Assembly (NCBI RefSeq): GCF_000154845.1
Contig: NZ_DS981509.1
Location: 62,001-126,000, forward strand
DNA: 64,000 bases
Source: Phocaeicola coprocola DSM 17136
GTDB lineage: Bacteria; Bacteroidota; Bacteroidia; Bacteroidales; Bacteroidaceae
Reading direction: 5' to 3'
In this document: positions 17,837 through 26,769 of the stretch, piece by piece
Layout of the letters: every line of letters begins with the position of its first letter
Numbering within the stretch: the first letter of the stretch is position 1
Notes under the pieces: model-generated
Seen by the model: only the letters and a program-made list of their open reading frames with translations
What the model was told of the DNA's origin: nothing
The model's database searches: none
Translations under genes and position numbers: made by a program

Positions 17837-20611
17837 ATGTCTGACAGTAAATATATATCTATAAAAGGCGCGAAGGTAAACAACCTGAAAAATATAGACG
17901 TTGATATTCCACGTAATAAACTAGTAGTCATTACGGGGTTGTCCGGTTCCGGAAAATCCTCACTGGCATTCGACACATTGTATGCCGAAGGACAGCGTCG
18001 CTATGTGGAAAGCCTTTCATCGTATGCACGCCAGTTCCTGGGACGAATGAGCAAACCTGAATGTGATTTCATCAAAGGTATTCCTCCTGCCATTGCTATC
18101 GAACAGAAAGTAATCAGCCGGAATCCGCGTTCTACCGTAGGTACATCGACTGAGATATACGAATATCTGCGTCTGCTGTTTGCACGTGTCGGCAAAACTT
18201 ATTCGCCGATAAGCGGTCAGCTTGTAAAAAAAGACAGCCCCGAAGATATTGTAAACTGCATGCTCTCATATCCGAAAGGTACACGCTATACGGTACAGAC
18301 TCCTATCATTCCCCGAGAAGGACGCAGTGAAGCCGAACAGATAGAAATGGATATGAAACAAGGATTCACCCGTCTGGAAGTAAACGGTGAAATGGTTCGT
18401 ATGGAGGATTATCAATATAATCCTGCCGATACGATATACCTGCTGGTGGACCGTATGAGCTGCGATGATACAAAAGATGCAATCAGCCGCTTGACCGATT
18501 CAGCAGAAACAGCTATGTACGAGGGTGACGGAGCTTGTCTGCTGCGCTTTTACCTGCCCGACGGAAGTACCAAACTACATGCCTTCAGTACAAAATTCGA
18601 GGCAGACGGTATTAAGTTTGAAGAGCCCAGCGACCAGATGTTTTCGTTCAACTCTCCTATCGGCGCATGCCCTACGTGTGAAGGTTTCGGAAAGATTATC
18701 GGTATAGACGAGCATCTTGTCGTACCCAACCGTGCATTGAGTGTTTACGACGGTGCTGTGATGTGCTGGAGAGGAGAAAAAATGAGCGAATGGCTCACCG
18801 AATTCCTGCGCGAAGCTCCGGCGCACGATTTTCCTATATTCGAGCCTTACTATAACCTGACTCAGGCACAGAAGGATTATTTATGGCACGGACCGCGTGA
18901 CAAAGTCTGCATCGATTCGTTCTTCAAGATGCTGGAAGAAAATCAGTATAAGATACAGTACCGCGTAATGTTAGCCCGTTACCGTGGTAAGACAACTTGT
19001 CCGGAGTGTCATGGCAGCCGTTTGAAGAAAGAAGCGCTTTATGTCAAAGTGGGAGGACGCACCATTGCAGAACTGGTAGAGATGCCGGTTTATCAGTTGA
19101 AAGAATTTTTCCGTACCTTGCAGCTCGACGAACATGACAAGATGATAGCCCAACGCTTGCTGAATGAAATCAATAACCGATTGACCTTCCTGCTCGACGT
19201 CGAACTTGGATATCTTACATTAAACCGACTCAGCAACTCACTTTCCGGGGGAGAAAGTCAGCGAATCAATCTGGCAACCTCACTGGGAAGCAGTCTGGTA
19301 GGTTCACTTTATGTTTTGGACGAACCTAGTATCGGACTTCACAGCCGAGATACAGACAAGCTTATCAAAGTACTCCGCCAGTTGCAACAGCTGGGCAATA
19401 CGGTTGTAGTGGTAGAGCATGATGAAGAAATCATCCGTGCTGCCGACTATATTATAGATATCGGCCCTAAAGCCGGACGTCTGGGAGGAGAAATTGTTTA
19501 TGAAGGAGATATGAAAGACCTGCATCCCGGAAGCAACAGCTATACTGTAAAATATCTGCTGGGAGAAGAAATCATCGAACGACCACAAACACATCGTTCG
19601 TGGAATAATTATATAGAAATAAAAGGAGCCAGAGAAAACAACCTGAAGGGAATCGATGTACGCTTTCCGCTTAACGTAATGACGGTAGTGACCGGAGTAA
19701 GTGGTTCAGGAAAAAGTACGTTAGTGCGCGACATCTTTTATAAGGCACTGAAGCGTGAGTATAGTGAAGGCAGCGACCGTCCGGGAGAATTTATTTCACT
19801 GGAAGGTGATATCCAGATGATGAAGGACATAGAGTTTGTCGACCAAAACCCGATAGGCAAATCTTCACGCAGTAATCCTGTCACCTACATCAAGGCATAC
19901 GACGAAATAAGAAAACTGTTTGCCGACCAGCCTTTGGCCAAACAAATGGGGTACTCGGCAGGGTATTTCTCGTTCAATACCGAAGGAGGACGTTGTGAAG
20001 AATGTAAAGGAGAAGGTACTGTAACGGTAGAAATGCAATTCATGGCCGATCTGGTACTGGAATGTGAATCATGTCATGGAAAACGTTTTAAGAGTGATAC
20101 CCTGGAAGTACGTTACGAAGGGAAAAACATCTATGACATACTGGAAATGACAGTCAACCAGGCTATCGAATTTTTCGATGAACACAAGCAGAAGAAAATA
20201 GTAAAAAAACTGCTGCCGCTACAAGAAGTTGGACTCGGATATATCAAGCTGGGACAATCATCCTCTACCCTTTCGGGAGGAGAAAACCAGCGTGTCAAAC
20301 TGGCATACTTCCTGAGTATCGAAAAATCTCAGCCAACTATTTTTGTATTCGACGAACCGACAACAGGATTACATTTCCACGACATAAAGAAACTGCTAGA
20401 GGCATTCAACTCGTTAATAGCACGAGGACATACGGTTGTCATAATCGAACATAACATGGACGTTATCAAATGCGCCGATTATGTCATAGACCTCGGTCCG
20501 GAAGGTGGAGATATGGGCGGTAATCTCGTAGTATGCGGCACCCCCGAAGAAGTAGCTCATTGCGGAGCATCATATACAGGACAGTATCTGTTAGAAAAGA
20601 TACAAATTTAG
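17837..20611 (+). CDS. uvrA: Excinuclease ABC subunit UvrA
   Basis: A protein of about 925 residues with two ABC ATPase modules: Walker [26 protein letters not shown] (first 50 residues) and [13 protein letters not shown] (about 629-641). Signature motifs [13 protein letters not shown] and [13 protein letters not shown] are present, as are zinc-finger cysteine pairs ([22 protein letters not shown] with CESCHGK). It recognises DNA damage in nucleotide excision repair and loads UvrB. A frame is open from a TTG at 17807, but the -7 box TATTTTTG at 17802-17809 overlaps that codon, so the ATG at 17837 is the real start. Confidence 0.95.
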   Translation: MSDSKYISIKGAKVNNLKNIDVDIPRNKLVVITGLSGSGKSSLAFDTLYAEGQRRYVESLSSYARQFLGRMSKPECDFIKGIPPAIAIEQKVISRNPRSTVGTSTEIYEYLRLLFARVGKTYSPISGQLVKKDSPEDIVNCMLSYPKGTRYTVQTPIIPREGRSEAEQIEMDMKQGFTRLEVNGEMVRMEDYQYNPADTIYLLVDRMSCDDTKDAISRLTDSAETAMYEGDGACLLRFYLPDGSTKLHAFSTKFEADGIKFEEPSDQMFSFNSPIGACPTCEGFGKIIGIDEHLVVPNRALSVYDGAVMCWRGEKMSEWLTEFLREAPAHDFPIFEPYYNLTQAQKDYLWHGPRDKVCIDSFFKMLEENQYKIQYRVMLARYRGKTTCPECHGSRLKKEALYVKVGGRTIAELVEMPVYQLKEFFRTLQLDEHDKMIAQRLLNEINNRLTFLLDVELGYLTLNRLSNSLSGGESQRINLATSLGSSLVGSLYVLDEPSIGLHSRDTDKLIKVLRQLQQLGNTVVVVEHDEEIIRAADYIIDIGPKAGRLGGEIVYEGDMKDLHPGSNSYTVKYLLGEEIIERPQTHRSWNNYIEIKGARENNLKGIDVRFPLNVMTVVTGVSGSGKSTLVRDIFYKALKREYSEGSDRPGEFISLEGDIQMMKDIEFVDQNPIGKSSRSNPVTYIKAYDEIRKLFADQPLAKQMGYSAGYFSFNTEGGRCEECKGEGTVTVEMQFMADLVLECESCHGKRFKSDTLEVRYEGKNIYDILEMTVNQAIEFFDEHKQKKIVKKLLPLQEVGLGYIKLGQSSSTLSGGENQRVKLAYFLSIEKSQPTIFVFDEPTTGLHFHDIKKLLEAFNSLIARGHTVVIIEHNMDVIKCADYVIDLGPEGGDMGGNLVVCGTPEEVAHCGASYTGQYLLEKIQI

Positions 20612-20735
20612 CCCATACACATACAAAAAAGAAAGTATATAGAGTAATTTTGATGTTTTTTTGTTAAGGTGCAGTAAACAATATTCCTCACTATATTGTT
20701 TAATTATTTATTTTAATCAAAAAAAGAGAGATTTT

Positions 20736-22060
20736 CATTAGTGTCCCGTTAAAATCGGGACGAATTAAATATTAATCAAACAACCCCGGGAAAAGGGGAT
20801 TTAATTGCTCTTTGACATCATTGAAATTAGTCTTATTGAACAACTCTTGTAAAGGTGTTTTATCCGTTAATGAAATGCTCAAAATCTGTAGGACCTCATA
20901 GGTCGAACGGCTTAAGTGCAAATCATGTTGGATAATAGCTACCAAACAATAAGTGATAATAGCCACACTTATCTGAATACGGACTGCGTTTTCTGTGGTG
21001 CCCCAGAACCTTTTGATTTTAAGGTGCTGCTTCAACCATTTGAAGAACAGTTCTACAAGCCATCTCTTTTTATAGAGATTAGCTACATCAAGTGCAGATA
21101 TATGTTTGGCATTTGTCAGGAAGGTAAATTCACGATCATCTTCTTCATCATAGAACCTGATAATCCTGAATGATTCCGGATACTTCTTTTCAGAGGTATA
21201 TCCTGATAATTTCACTTCAGCATCAGATAGTATATTCTTTGGTAGTCTGCGTTTCCATTTGCAGAACTTAAATTTAAGATTCGACTTGGCTCTTACGACA
21301 AAGAAAGAGCCAGTAAGATGAATCCGATATAGTTCCTTAAACGAATCATACGCTCTATCAAAAATATAGTATGCATTTGGTTCATAATGAATTGCAGACA
21401 TTGCTGTTGAGTCATGTTTTGAAGCTGTGGTTACTGTAAAAAAAGCCGGAACCTGAGCCTCAATGTCATAAAGGACATGTGCCTTGACTCCACCTTTTTT
21501 ACTTCGAAATTTAGCCCAAGGAAATGTTGCCAAACATAACGGAATGGTGGTTGAATCAAAAGCGTACTTCTTTCCTTCGATATCCAGAATATGAGTAGCT
21601 CGTTTATCACTGGCTTCTTTCATCATGAAGAATGCAAAATCTTCAAAGATTCTGTAATCCCTATTTTGGTTAGCTGATGCAAGTGTGGTTTTGGCCAAGG
21701 GTTCACGACCCAATCCCAAATGATAACACTTGGCTTGATGTGCTTCCAATGCAACAATCAGGTCGCGTAGGCTCTCACGATTGCTTAGCTGTCCGAACAT
21801 CATAGCAAGAAGCTGGTTCCAGCAAGTGAAATGTTTGACGTAACGATTTCCATCGTATTTGTCCACGATTCTTCTGAATTTATTGTTGTTCAAAAACTCT
21901 ACCAATTGAGCGAAAACATATTTGTCTTGATTCATTTGAAGCCATTTGATTTGGTTTCAAAGGTACAATTTCAAATCGTCGCGCTTTACAAATAGAGTAT
22001 AATAAGCTATATTTCAGTTATTTCAAAGAACTATTTATCCACTTTTACGGGACAGTAATG
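20736..22060 (-). mobile_element. IS4-family insertion sequence, complete
   Basis: A 1325-bp element. The ends are inverted repeats beginning CATTAGTGTCCCGT (left) and CATTACTGTCCCGT (right, read inward), 13 of 14 identical. A 9-bp direct repeat AGAGATTTT flanks it (20727-20735 and 22061-22069). It carries one intact transposase. It landed directly in front of the susC-like ATG at 22070, separating that gene from its promoter. Confidence 0.9.
20772..21935 (-). CDS. IS4-family transposase (DUF4372 type)
   Basis: A 387-residue DDE transposase. The N-terminal DUF4372-like domain contains KHFTCWNQLLAMMFGQLSNRESLRDL. The catalytic core contains AFDSTTIPLCLATFPWAKFRSKKGGVKAH, YIFDRAYDSF and the C-terminal YKKRWLVELFFKWLKQHLKIKRFWG, in which the YREK-like motif of the IS4 group supplies the glutamate. 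The frame is intact. Confidence 0.93.
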   Translation of the reverse strand: MNQDKYVFAQLVEFLNNNKFRRIVDKYDGNRYVKHFTCWNQLLAMMFGQLSNRESLRDLIVALEAHQAKCYHLGLGREPLAKTTLASANQNRDYRIFEDFAFFMMKEASDKRATHILDIEGKKYAFDSTTIPLCLATFPWAKFRSKKGGVKAHVLYDIEAQVPAFFTVTTASKHDSTAMSAIHYEPNAYYIFDRAYDSFKELYRIHLTGSFFVVRAKSNLKFKFCKWKRRLPKNILSDAEVKLSGYTSEKKYPESFRIIRFYDEEDDREFTFLTNAKHISALDVANLYKKRWLVELFFKWLKQHLKIKRFWGTTENAVRIQISVAIITYCLVAIIQHDLHLSRSTYEVLQILSISLTDKTPLQELFNKTNFNDVKEQLNPLFPGLFD

Positions 22061-22069
22061 AGAGATTTT

Positions 22070-22611
22070 ATGAAAAAAAGTTGTTTTTACTCTGTACTTG
22101 CTTCTTCGCCTACATCAGCATAGCGATGGCACAGGTATCGAAGGTGACAGGTGTTGTCATCTCAGAAGAAGACAATCTTCCTATCGTAGGAGCTTCTGTC
22201 CTAATAAAAGGGACTAATACAGGAACCGTGACTGATATCGATGGGAAATTTACACTTGGCAACATTCCAGCAAATGCAAAGAAAGTGATAATTTCTTTCA
22301 TCGGTATGCAAAGTCGCGAATTAGACATTAAACCGGAATTAAATGTAATCCTGAAATCGGATACAGAAGTTCTGGATGAAGTGGTGGTTACCGGTTATGG
22401 AGTAACAAAGAAAAGTACATTTACGGGAGCAGCCAATGTAGCAGATTCTACTACACTTGAATCACGCACCGATGCAAACTTCATGAAAGCGCTCGAAGGA
22501 AGTATGCCGGGTGTGCAAATGAATAATTCAACAAGTACGCCGGGTGCTCAAGCTAACGTGTATATCCGAGGAGAAAGTTCGGCACAGTTGCATAAGTCCG
22601 TGGCAATATAA
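22070..22611 (+). pseudogene. Truncated SusC-like TonB-dependent receptor (N-terminal part)
   Basis: The frame from 22081 encodes a signal-peptide end (CFFAYISIAMA), the carboxypeptidase-like domain VTGVVISEEDNLPIVGASVLIKG, the TonB-box region LDEVVVTGYGV and the start of the plug (FMKALEGSMPGVQM, NVYIRGESSAQ). It stops at about residue 165 of roughly 1000, where foreign sequence begins near 22585. The ATG at 22070 is out of frame by one base: ATG plus seven A, whereas eight A would give MKKKLFLLC in frame. The gene is therefore broken at both ends. It was the glycan-import receptor of a polysaccharide locus that includes the GH3 gene at 36618. Confidence 0.85.
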
Positions 22612-22616
22612 TCATG

Positions 22617-22739
22617 TTATCCAAAGATTATGGACGCTCTGAACATAAAGAAAGGTAAATCCTGCACACCGCATAGTTGTGCTCTAAAGCCTTTCAACTT
22701 AGAGTTAAGAGATTCAGCATGAGCATTGGTTGATCTGTT
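22617..22739 (-). pseudogene. C-terminal remnant of an ISL3-type transposase
   Basis: About 40 residues (NRSTNAHAESLNSKLKGF..., ending SIIFG and stop) match the end of ISL3/ISAon1 transposases, which share the S-N-A-x-A-E-S-x-N-x-K-I/L-K-x-F-R-A pattern. Compare the complete element at 53.7-55.8 kb. It joins the 3' end of traM on one side and the susC fragment on the other, so the element has lost its body but kept one end. Confidence 0.7.
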
Positions 22740-23880
22740 TGAGCTTGACTTTATTTTTTTTGATTGCCTTGCTGACGGCATTACTGCTTTTCTGGACAGC
22801 ATTGGAAATAGCTTGCGCTCCCCATGATGCCAGACTGTTTCCAGATGTGGTTGTATTGGTGAGTGTTGATGTATTGCTTAGCGCACCGCTACCCACATCT
22901 TTTGTAGTTTCACGGAACTGGCTGCTTGGAACATACAGTCCTTCTAATCCGTCTGTATCATAGAAGGCAAGGTTTACTTTGATAATCTCACCATCTACCA
23001 TGATGCTTGTAACATTGCCTTTAACACGCTGTGAGCCAAAACCGCTCATAGTTGCATAAAGGTATGATCCTTTGGGAACAACAACTTCATTGATTTCCAC
23101 ATCATCTATTAATCGGAGACGGACTCTTGAGCCGTCAACTGCCTTGATGTTTTCATCTATGATGGCTTTAATTAACTTCTGCTCTTTTTCATTCTCACAG
23201 ATAGTATTGAAATAGTCGGACGTTACTTTGACTTTCTTGACCACTTCCAGGGGTTCATCGTTATTTTCTTTTTCATCAGACACTTCCAGATTCTTTTCAT
23301 TCATCTTTGTAAGTGTATCCGTATCAGTCGGCAAATTTGTAGCTTGCAGACCTTGCAATCTGGCTTGGGCAATAGCTCGGTTCAGCTCCTCCATGGCTTC
23401 TTGCTCACGTTGTTTACTGATGGTCAAGCGGTCTTCTTCAGAAGTACCGTCGCCTTGTGCGACTTCCTGACCTTTCTGTGCGCTCTCCTGTAGTTGTCTT
23501 TGCATCTCAGCGAGTTTCTCGGCTTCCTGTTTCTGAGATTCCAATTGTTTAAGCTCTTCTTCTGAATATTTTGAATCATACTCTTCTTTGTTGTCTCCTT
23601 CATTACGGTCAATGTTTCCTAAAGCAGTATAGTCATCTATTTTCCCATATGATTTAAGCATATTGTCATACTTTTTGCCAATACCATCGCCTTTCATGTT
23701 GGCATCAGGCAATTCCGGATTCAGATAATCAGTCGTAGTGAGTCCGTTAGGAGTCTCTGCCTTCTCCGTATGAAACAGATCTATGACAAAGTAACCGACA
23801 AACAACAGGGGAAAGTAGATGATTATTGGAATCATGTACTTTGGCTGCTTCCAGTTAATTTTCTTCAGTGCGTCCATCAT
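22714..23880 (-). CDS. traM: Conjugative transposon protein TraM, C-terminally truncated
   Basis: A 388-residue product with one membrane segment near residues 15-35 and a Gln/Glu-rich coiled-coil (about 105-180). The C-terminal domain (about 220-385) includes GSRVRLRLIDDVEINEVVVPKGSYLYATMSGFG, as in TraM/VirB10-like proteins of Bacteroides conjugative transposons. The last residues QINQCSC come from the adjoining ISL3 remnant, so the natural end is lost. It overlaps the traL-like gene by 26 bases. It would form part of the mating channel, but most partner genes are missing. Confidence 0.8.
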   Translation of the reverse strand: MMDALKKINWKQPKYMIPIIIYFPLLFVGYFVIDLFHTEKAETPNGLTTTDYLNPELPDANMKGDGIGKKYDNMLKSYGKIDDYTALGNIDRNEGDNKEEYDSKYSEEELKQLESQKQEAEKLAEMQRQLQESAQKGQEVAQGDGTSEEDRLTISKQREQEAMEELNRAIAQARLQGLQATNLPTDTDTLTKMNEKNLEVSDEKENNDEPLEVVKKVKVTSDYFNTICENEKEQKLIKAIIDENIKAVDGSRVRLRLIDDVEINEVVVPKGSYLYATMSGFGSQRVKGNVTSIMVDGEIIKVNLAFYDTDGLEGLYVPSSQFRETTKDVGSGALSNTSTLTNTTTSGNSLASWGAQAISNAVQKSSNAVSKAIKKNKVKLKQINQCSC

Positions 23881-24274
23881 TCTTTATGTTTACGTTGTTA
23901 TTATTAGATTCGTCATTGACGGTAGAAAGTCCTTCGTGAAGACGGTTGGATTTTTGATTACCCTTGTTGTAATATTTGCGCAATATCAGCTCCTGCCTTT
24001 CTGTGGCACTTTGGACGGATTGTTGCCTGTTAAACACAAATGCCATTCTGTAGATATTCAGACATAGACAGATTATGATAAGTCCGAAAACAATGACAAG
24101 AAACAGCTTCCTGTGGTTGTTGGCAAAGTTCTGAACCGTTCCGGCAAGCACATCAAGTTTCATCATACGTGCGAACTTGCGACCAGCATTGACTTCATTT
24201 TCGTATCTTTGCTTATATTTCGGATCATCTTTATCTGGCATCTTCTCTCCAACAAATAACTTTTTCCATCCCAT
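23855..24274 (-). CDS. Conjugal transfer protein in the TraL position
   Basis: A 139-residue protein with one hydrophobic segment (LFLVIVFGLIIICLCLNIYRM, about 57-77), a charged N-terminal cytosolic part and an Asn-rich tail. It lies one base after traK and overlaps traM, the place of traL in CTnDOT-type operons. Sequence similarity to TraL itself is not evident by eye; the name rests on position and topology. Confidence 0.5.
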   Translation of the reverse strand: MGWKKLFVGEKMPDKDDPKYKQRYENEVNAGRKFARMMKLDVLAGTVQNFANNHRKLFLVIVFGLIIICLCLNIYRMAFVFNRQQSVQSATERQELILRKYYNKGNQKSNRLHEGLSTVNDESNNNNVNIKNDGRTEEN

Positions 24275-24275
24275 A

Positions 24276-24674
24276 TTAGTAGTTCATTTTGTTCTTTTGT
24301 TCAATATCCTTATTCATAAGTGTCCTCCAGTTTGTTATAAGCAATCCGTGAGGGTTATTGTCAGTTCTTGGTACACGTTTCAGCTGACCTGCAGTGACCA
24401 GTTCTCTGGTAAGAATGCTTGTCCGTCGTTCAATACGCTGTTTGCCATAATACATGAACTCCATCTTTTCCTTATCGAATTTTATACTGTCGCAGAATAT
24501 GCTGAACACAGCACTCGTACCCATAATATTCGAGTAGAATCCTTTTTCCTTCAATGTATTATACTGGGCAAGACCCGTTTCGTCCACTAAATACATGGCT
24601 TTGTCCATTGTGTACTTGATATATTTGTCGTCTGGAGCCAGGGTGAAAAACAGATGGTGGACTTTCTTTATATC
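24276..24674 (-). pseudogene. traK: Conjugative transposon protein TraK, C-terminal fragment
   Basis: The frame can be read from about 24674 (IKKVHHLFFTLAPDDKYI...) through MDKAMYLVDETGLAQYNTLKEKGFY to NNPHGLLITNWRTL and stop. This is the second half of TraK (normally about 205 residues); the N-terminal half with its membrane segment is missing. The ATG at 24608 could start a 110-residue product, but it begins inside a conserved helix. It marks the right edge of the transfer-region remnant. Confidence 0.75.
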
Positions 24675-24873
24675 TTAGCGCAAATGACTGTATTACAATG
24701 ATTTTGTATAAGTACAAGAAATGAGAGTAACAAACAAGACACATTTTAGGTGATTTATGAGAACTCAAAGGAACTTTACTTTTGGTGTTTGCAATGTTAT
24801 TCTTGAGAAATTTAGGGGGATATAAGCATTCATTGCCCCTGTTATATGGGGAAATTTTATAAAAAAACGACAA
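24675..24873. other. Gene-free junction between transfer remnant and DUF262 cluster
   Basis: About 200 AT-rich bases. I see no coding frame, RNA gene or repeat that I can name. It is a junction between unrelated modules. Confidence 0.5.
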
Positions 24874-24892
24874 ACTGCCGTGTTTTGTCAGT
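24874..24892. promoter_or_regulatory. 19-bp palindromic operator, copy A
   Basis: ACTGCC-GTGTTTT-GTCAGT, nine bases before the -7 box at 24902. The same palindrome at the same distance precedes the -7 box at 30124. A WYL regulator is the third gene of this transcript, so autoregulation is likely. Confidence 0.55.
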
Positions 24893-24901
24893 TCTAATTA
24901 G

Positions 24902-24909
24902 TAACTTTG
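24902..24909 (+). promoter_or_regulatory. -7 box of the DUF262-DUF262-WYL operon (TAACTTTG)
   Basis: TAnnTTTG match, 30 bases before the ATG at 24940. No TTTG at the usual -33 distance; the palindrome covers that region instead. Confidence 0.55.
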
Positions 24910-24939
24910 CATAGACCACTAAAAAACATATTGTGCGGT

Positions 24940-26769
24940 ATGGAAAACGATATTCGTGAGTTCTTGTTAGAACCCAAGCCAATTAAGGTTGGTAAATTAT
25001 GTTTGAAGAATTTCAACCTGAAAATTCCATCGTATCAGAGAGGATATCGATGGACTAAAAAGGAGGTACTACGACTTATTGAGGATGTATTCCTTTATGA
25101 TGAGAAGAAGGATGGTTCTTTCTATTGTCTTCAACCTCTTGTAGTAAGACATATTGAGAGCAATGGAAAGCATGAATGGAGAGTAATTGACGGACAACAA
25201 CGGCTCACGACCATCTATCTTATTCTGAAAGCAATCGGTTACGATAGTAAATGTTATTCGCTTGAATACGAGCGAGATAATATACTTAGGAGAATGTGTG
25301 ATGAGGACTTCGACCCTGAATCTTCATGTGAAATATGGCACCTTTCAATGGCAAAACAGGTTATCGTAGAATGGATAAATCAGAATCTTGATTATAAGGA
25401 AATACTTAGGACGAATATACTTGAATATTGCAGATTTATCTTGTATGTGATGAAGGAGGACGAGCGATTGTCAGAAAAGGAGAAAAGCCAAATGGAACAT
25501 GACCTGTTCAATAATCTTAATTCGGGCAAAATATCCCTTACCGAGAGTGAACTCATCAAGGCTTTGTTTCTCCACAATGTTGGCGAGACTAAAGCAGTAA
25601 AAGAAATCAAACAAATCTCAATGTCCGAAGAATTGGACATTATGGAACGCACTTTACGAGAAGATGAAATGTGGTATTTCCTTGCCGGGGATCAAGACAG
25701 GCCTTCGAGTTGTATTGACTATCTCTATAAAGTTTGGTATCTGTCAAAGCATGAAGAGATTCCCAAAGATGTAGATTATCCTCTATTTTCTTCTTTGGAA
25801 GATTCTATCACAGCCGATACAGAGATGATCAGGAAATGGGAAGAACTCAAAAAATGCTACCATATGATTACAGGATGGTATCGTGATCCGTTGTTATATA
25901 ATCTCATTGGCTATCTTGAAGGAAGAAAATATCCTAAATATATGCCGCAGGATTATCCTCCGTTCCACGAACATCTGCTTGCGAAATTCTACAAATATGC
26001 AACAGGAAACAATGAACAACAGAAGCTGCCTACTCGAAAGGAGTTTATCGGCTATGTTAAACTACAATGCTCGCAATCAATACCGAAAAACTATTTGGAG
26101 GCTCGTTTTGATAAAGACAAAAATGAAGTGTTTAATATATTATTGCTCTTGAATATAGCAATGCTTGTCAATAACAAGAGCCCTTTGCTGATACAGGATT
26201 GCGGTAAGTCAACAGGAAAGGGAACTGAAACAAAAGTAAGCCGATTCCCATTCCATGTATTTCATACTGTAAATTGGAATGTAGAACACATCTCACCGCA
26301 AAACCCCAAAGACAAGTCTAAACTCCTAGAACGTCTTCGAGATTTGAAAATTGAATACCAAGAAAAAAGTCTACCCGATGAGATTGAAAAGCTCTGCAAA
26401 ATGTTAAATGATTCGAAAAATAATCTTTCAGCCCTTGACAATGATGCAGAATATATCAGTTTGGTCAATAAGTTTGTAGCAGAGGGGGAAGATGTAATGC
26501 GTCTCAAAAATCTCACACTCTTGACGGAACATGATAATAAAGGTATAGGTAACAAATTCTATTTTGACAAGCGAAATTGGCTTAACGCATACCAAGCTAA
26601 TGGAAGTTTCATACCAGCTGCAACAATAAATGTATTTAGTAAATGGCACACCCACTCACCAAATGGATTTGTGTTTTGGGATGAGAATGACCAAGAAGCC
26701 TACGAGAAAGCAATAGAAAGAACAATCAACGATTTTGAAAAATTTTGTAAGGACAATGGGACAGAATGA
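24940..26769 (+). CDS. DUF262/DUF1524 protein (GmrSD-like nuclease)
   Basis: A protein of about 609 residues. The N-terminal DUF262 domain shows IPSYQRGYRWTKKEV (about 27-41) and the hallmark VIDGQQRLTTIY (about 81-92), a nucleotide-binding and hydrolysing ParB-like core. The C-terminal DUF1524 HNH domain shows WNVEHISPQNPKD (about 446-458) and a later NLTLLTEHDNKGIGNKFYFDKR. This order is that of GmrSD-type and related defence enzymes. The start MENDIREF at 24940 is preferred over 24907 because it leaves the promoter upstream. It overlaps the next gene by 14 bases. Confidence 0.85.
   Translation: MENDIREFLLEPKPIKVGKLCLKNFNLKIPSYQRGYRWTKKEVLRLIEDVFLYDEKKDGSFYCLQPLVVRHIESNGKHEWRVIDGQQRLTTIYLILKAIGYDSKCYSLEYERDNILRRMCDEDFDPESSCEIWHLSMAKQVIVEWINQNLDYKEILRTNILEYCRFILYVMKEDERLSEKEKSQMEHDLFNNLNSGKISLTESELIKALFLHNVGETKAVKEIKQISMSEELDIMERTLREDEMWYFLAGDQDRPSSCIDYLYKVWYLSKHEEIPKDVDYPLFSSLEDSITADTEMIRKWEELKKCYHMITGWYRDPLLYNLIGYLEGRKYPKYMPQDYPPFHEHLLAKFYKYATGNNEQQKLPTRKEFIGYVKLQCSQSIPKNYLEARFDKDKNEVFNILLLLNIAMLVNNKSPLLIQDCGKSTGKGTETKVSRFPFHVFHTVNWNVEHISPQNPKDKSKLLERLRDLKIEYQEKSLPDEIEKLCKMLNDSKNNLSALDNDAEYISLVNKFVAEGEDVMRLKNLTLLTEHDNKGIGNKFYFDKRNWLNAYQANGSFIPAATINVFSKWHTHSPNGFVFWDENDQEAYEKAIERTINDFEKFCKDNGTE

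Noticed and set aside
22714-22802. An ISL3 transposase fragment extending to 22802
   Set aside because: Upstream of about 22739 that frame is antisense-register read-through of traM; only the last 40 residues match the transposase.
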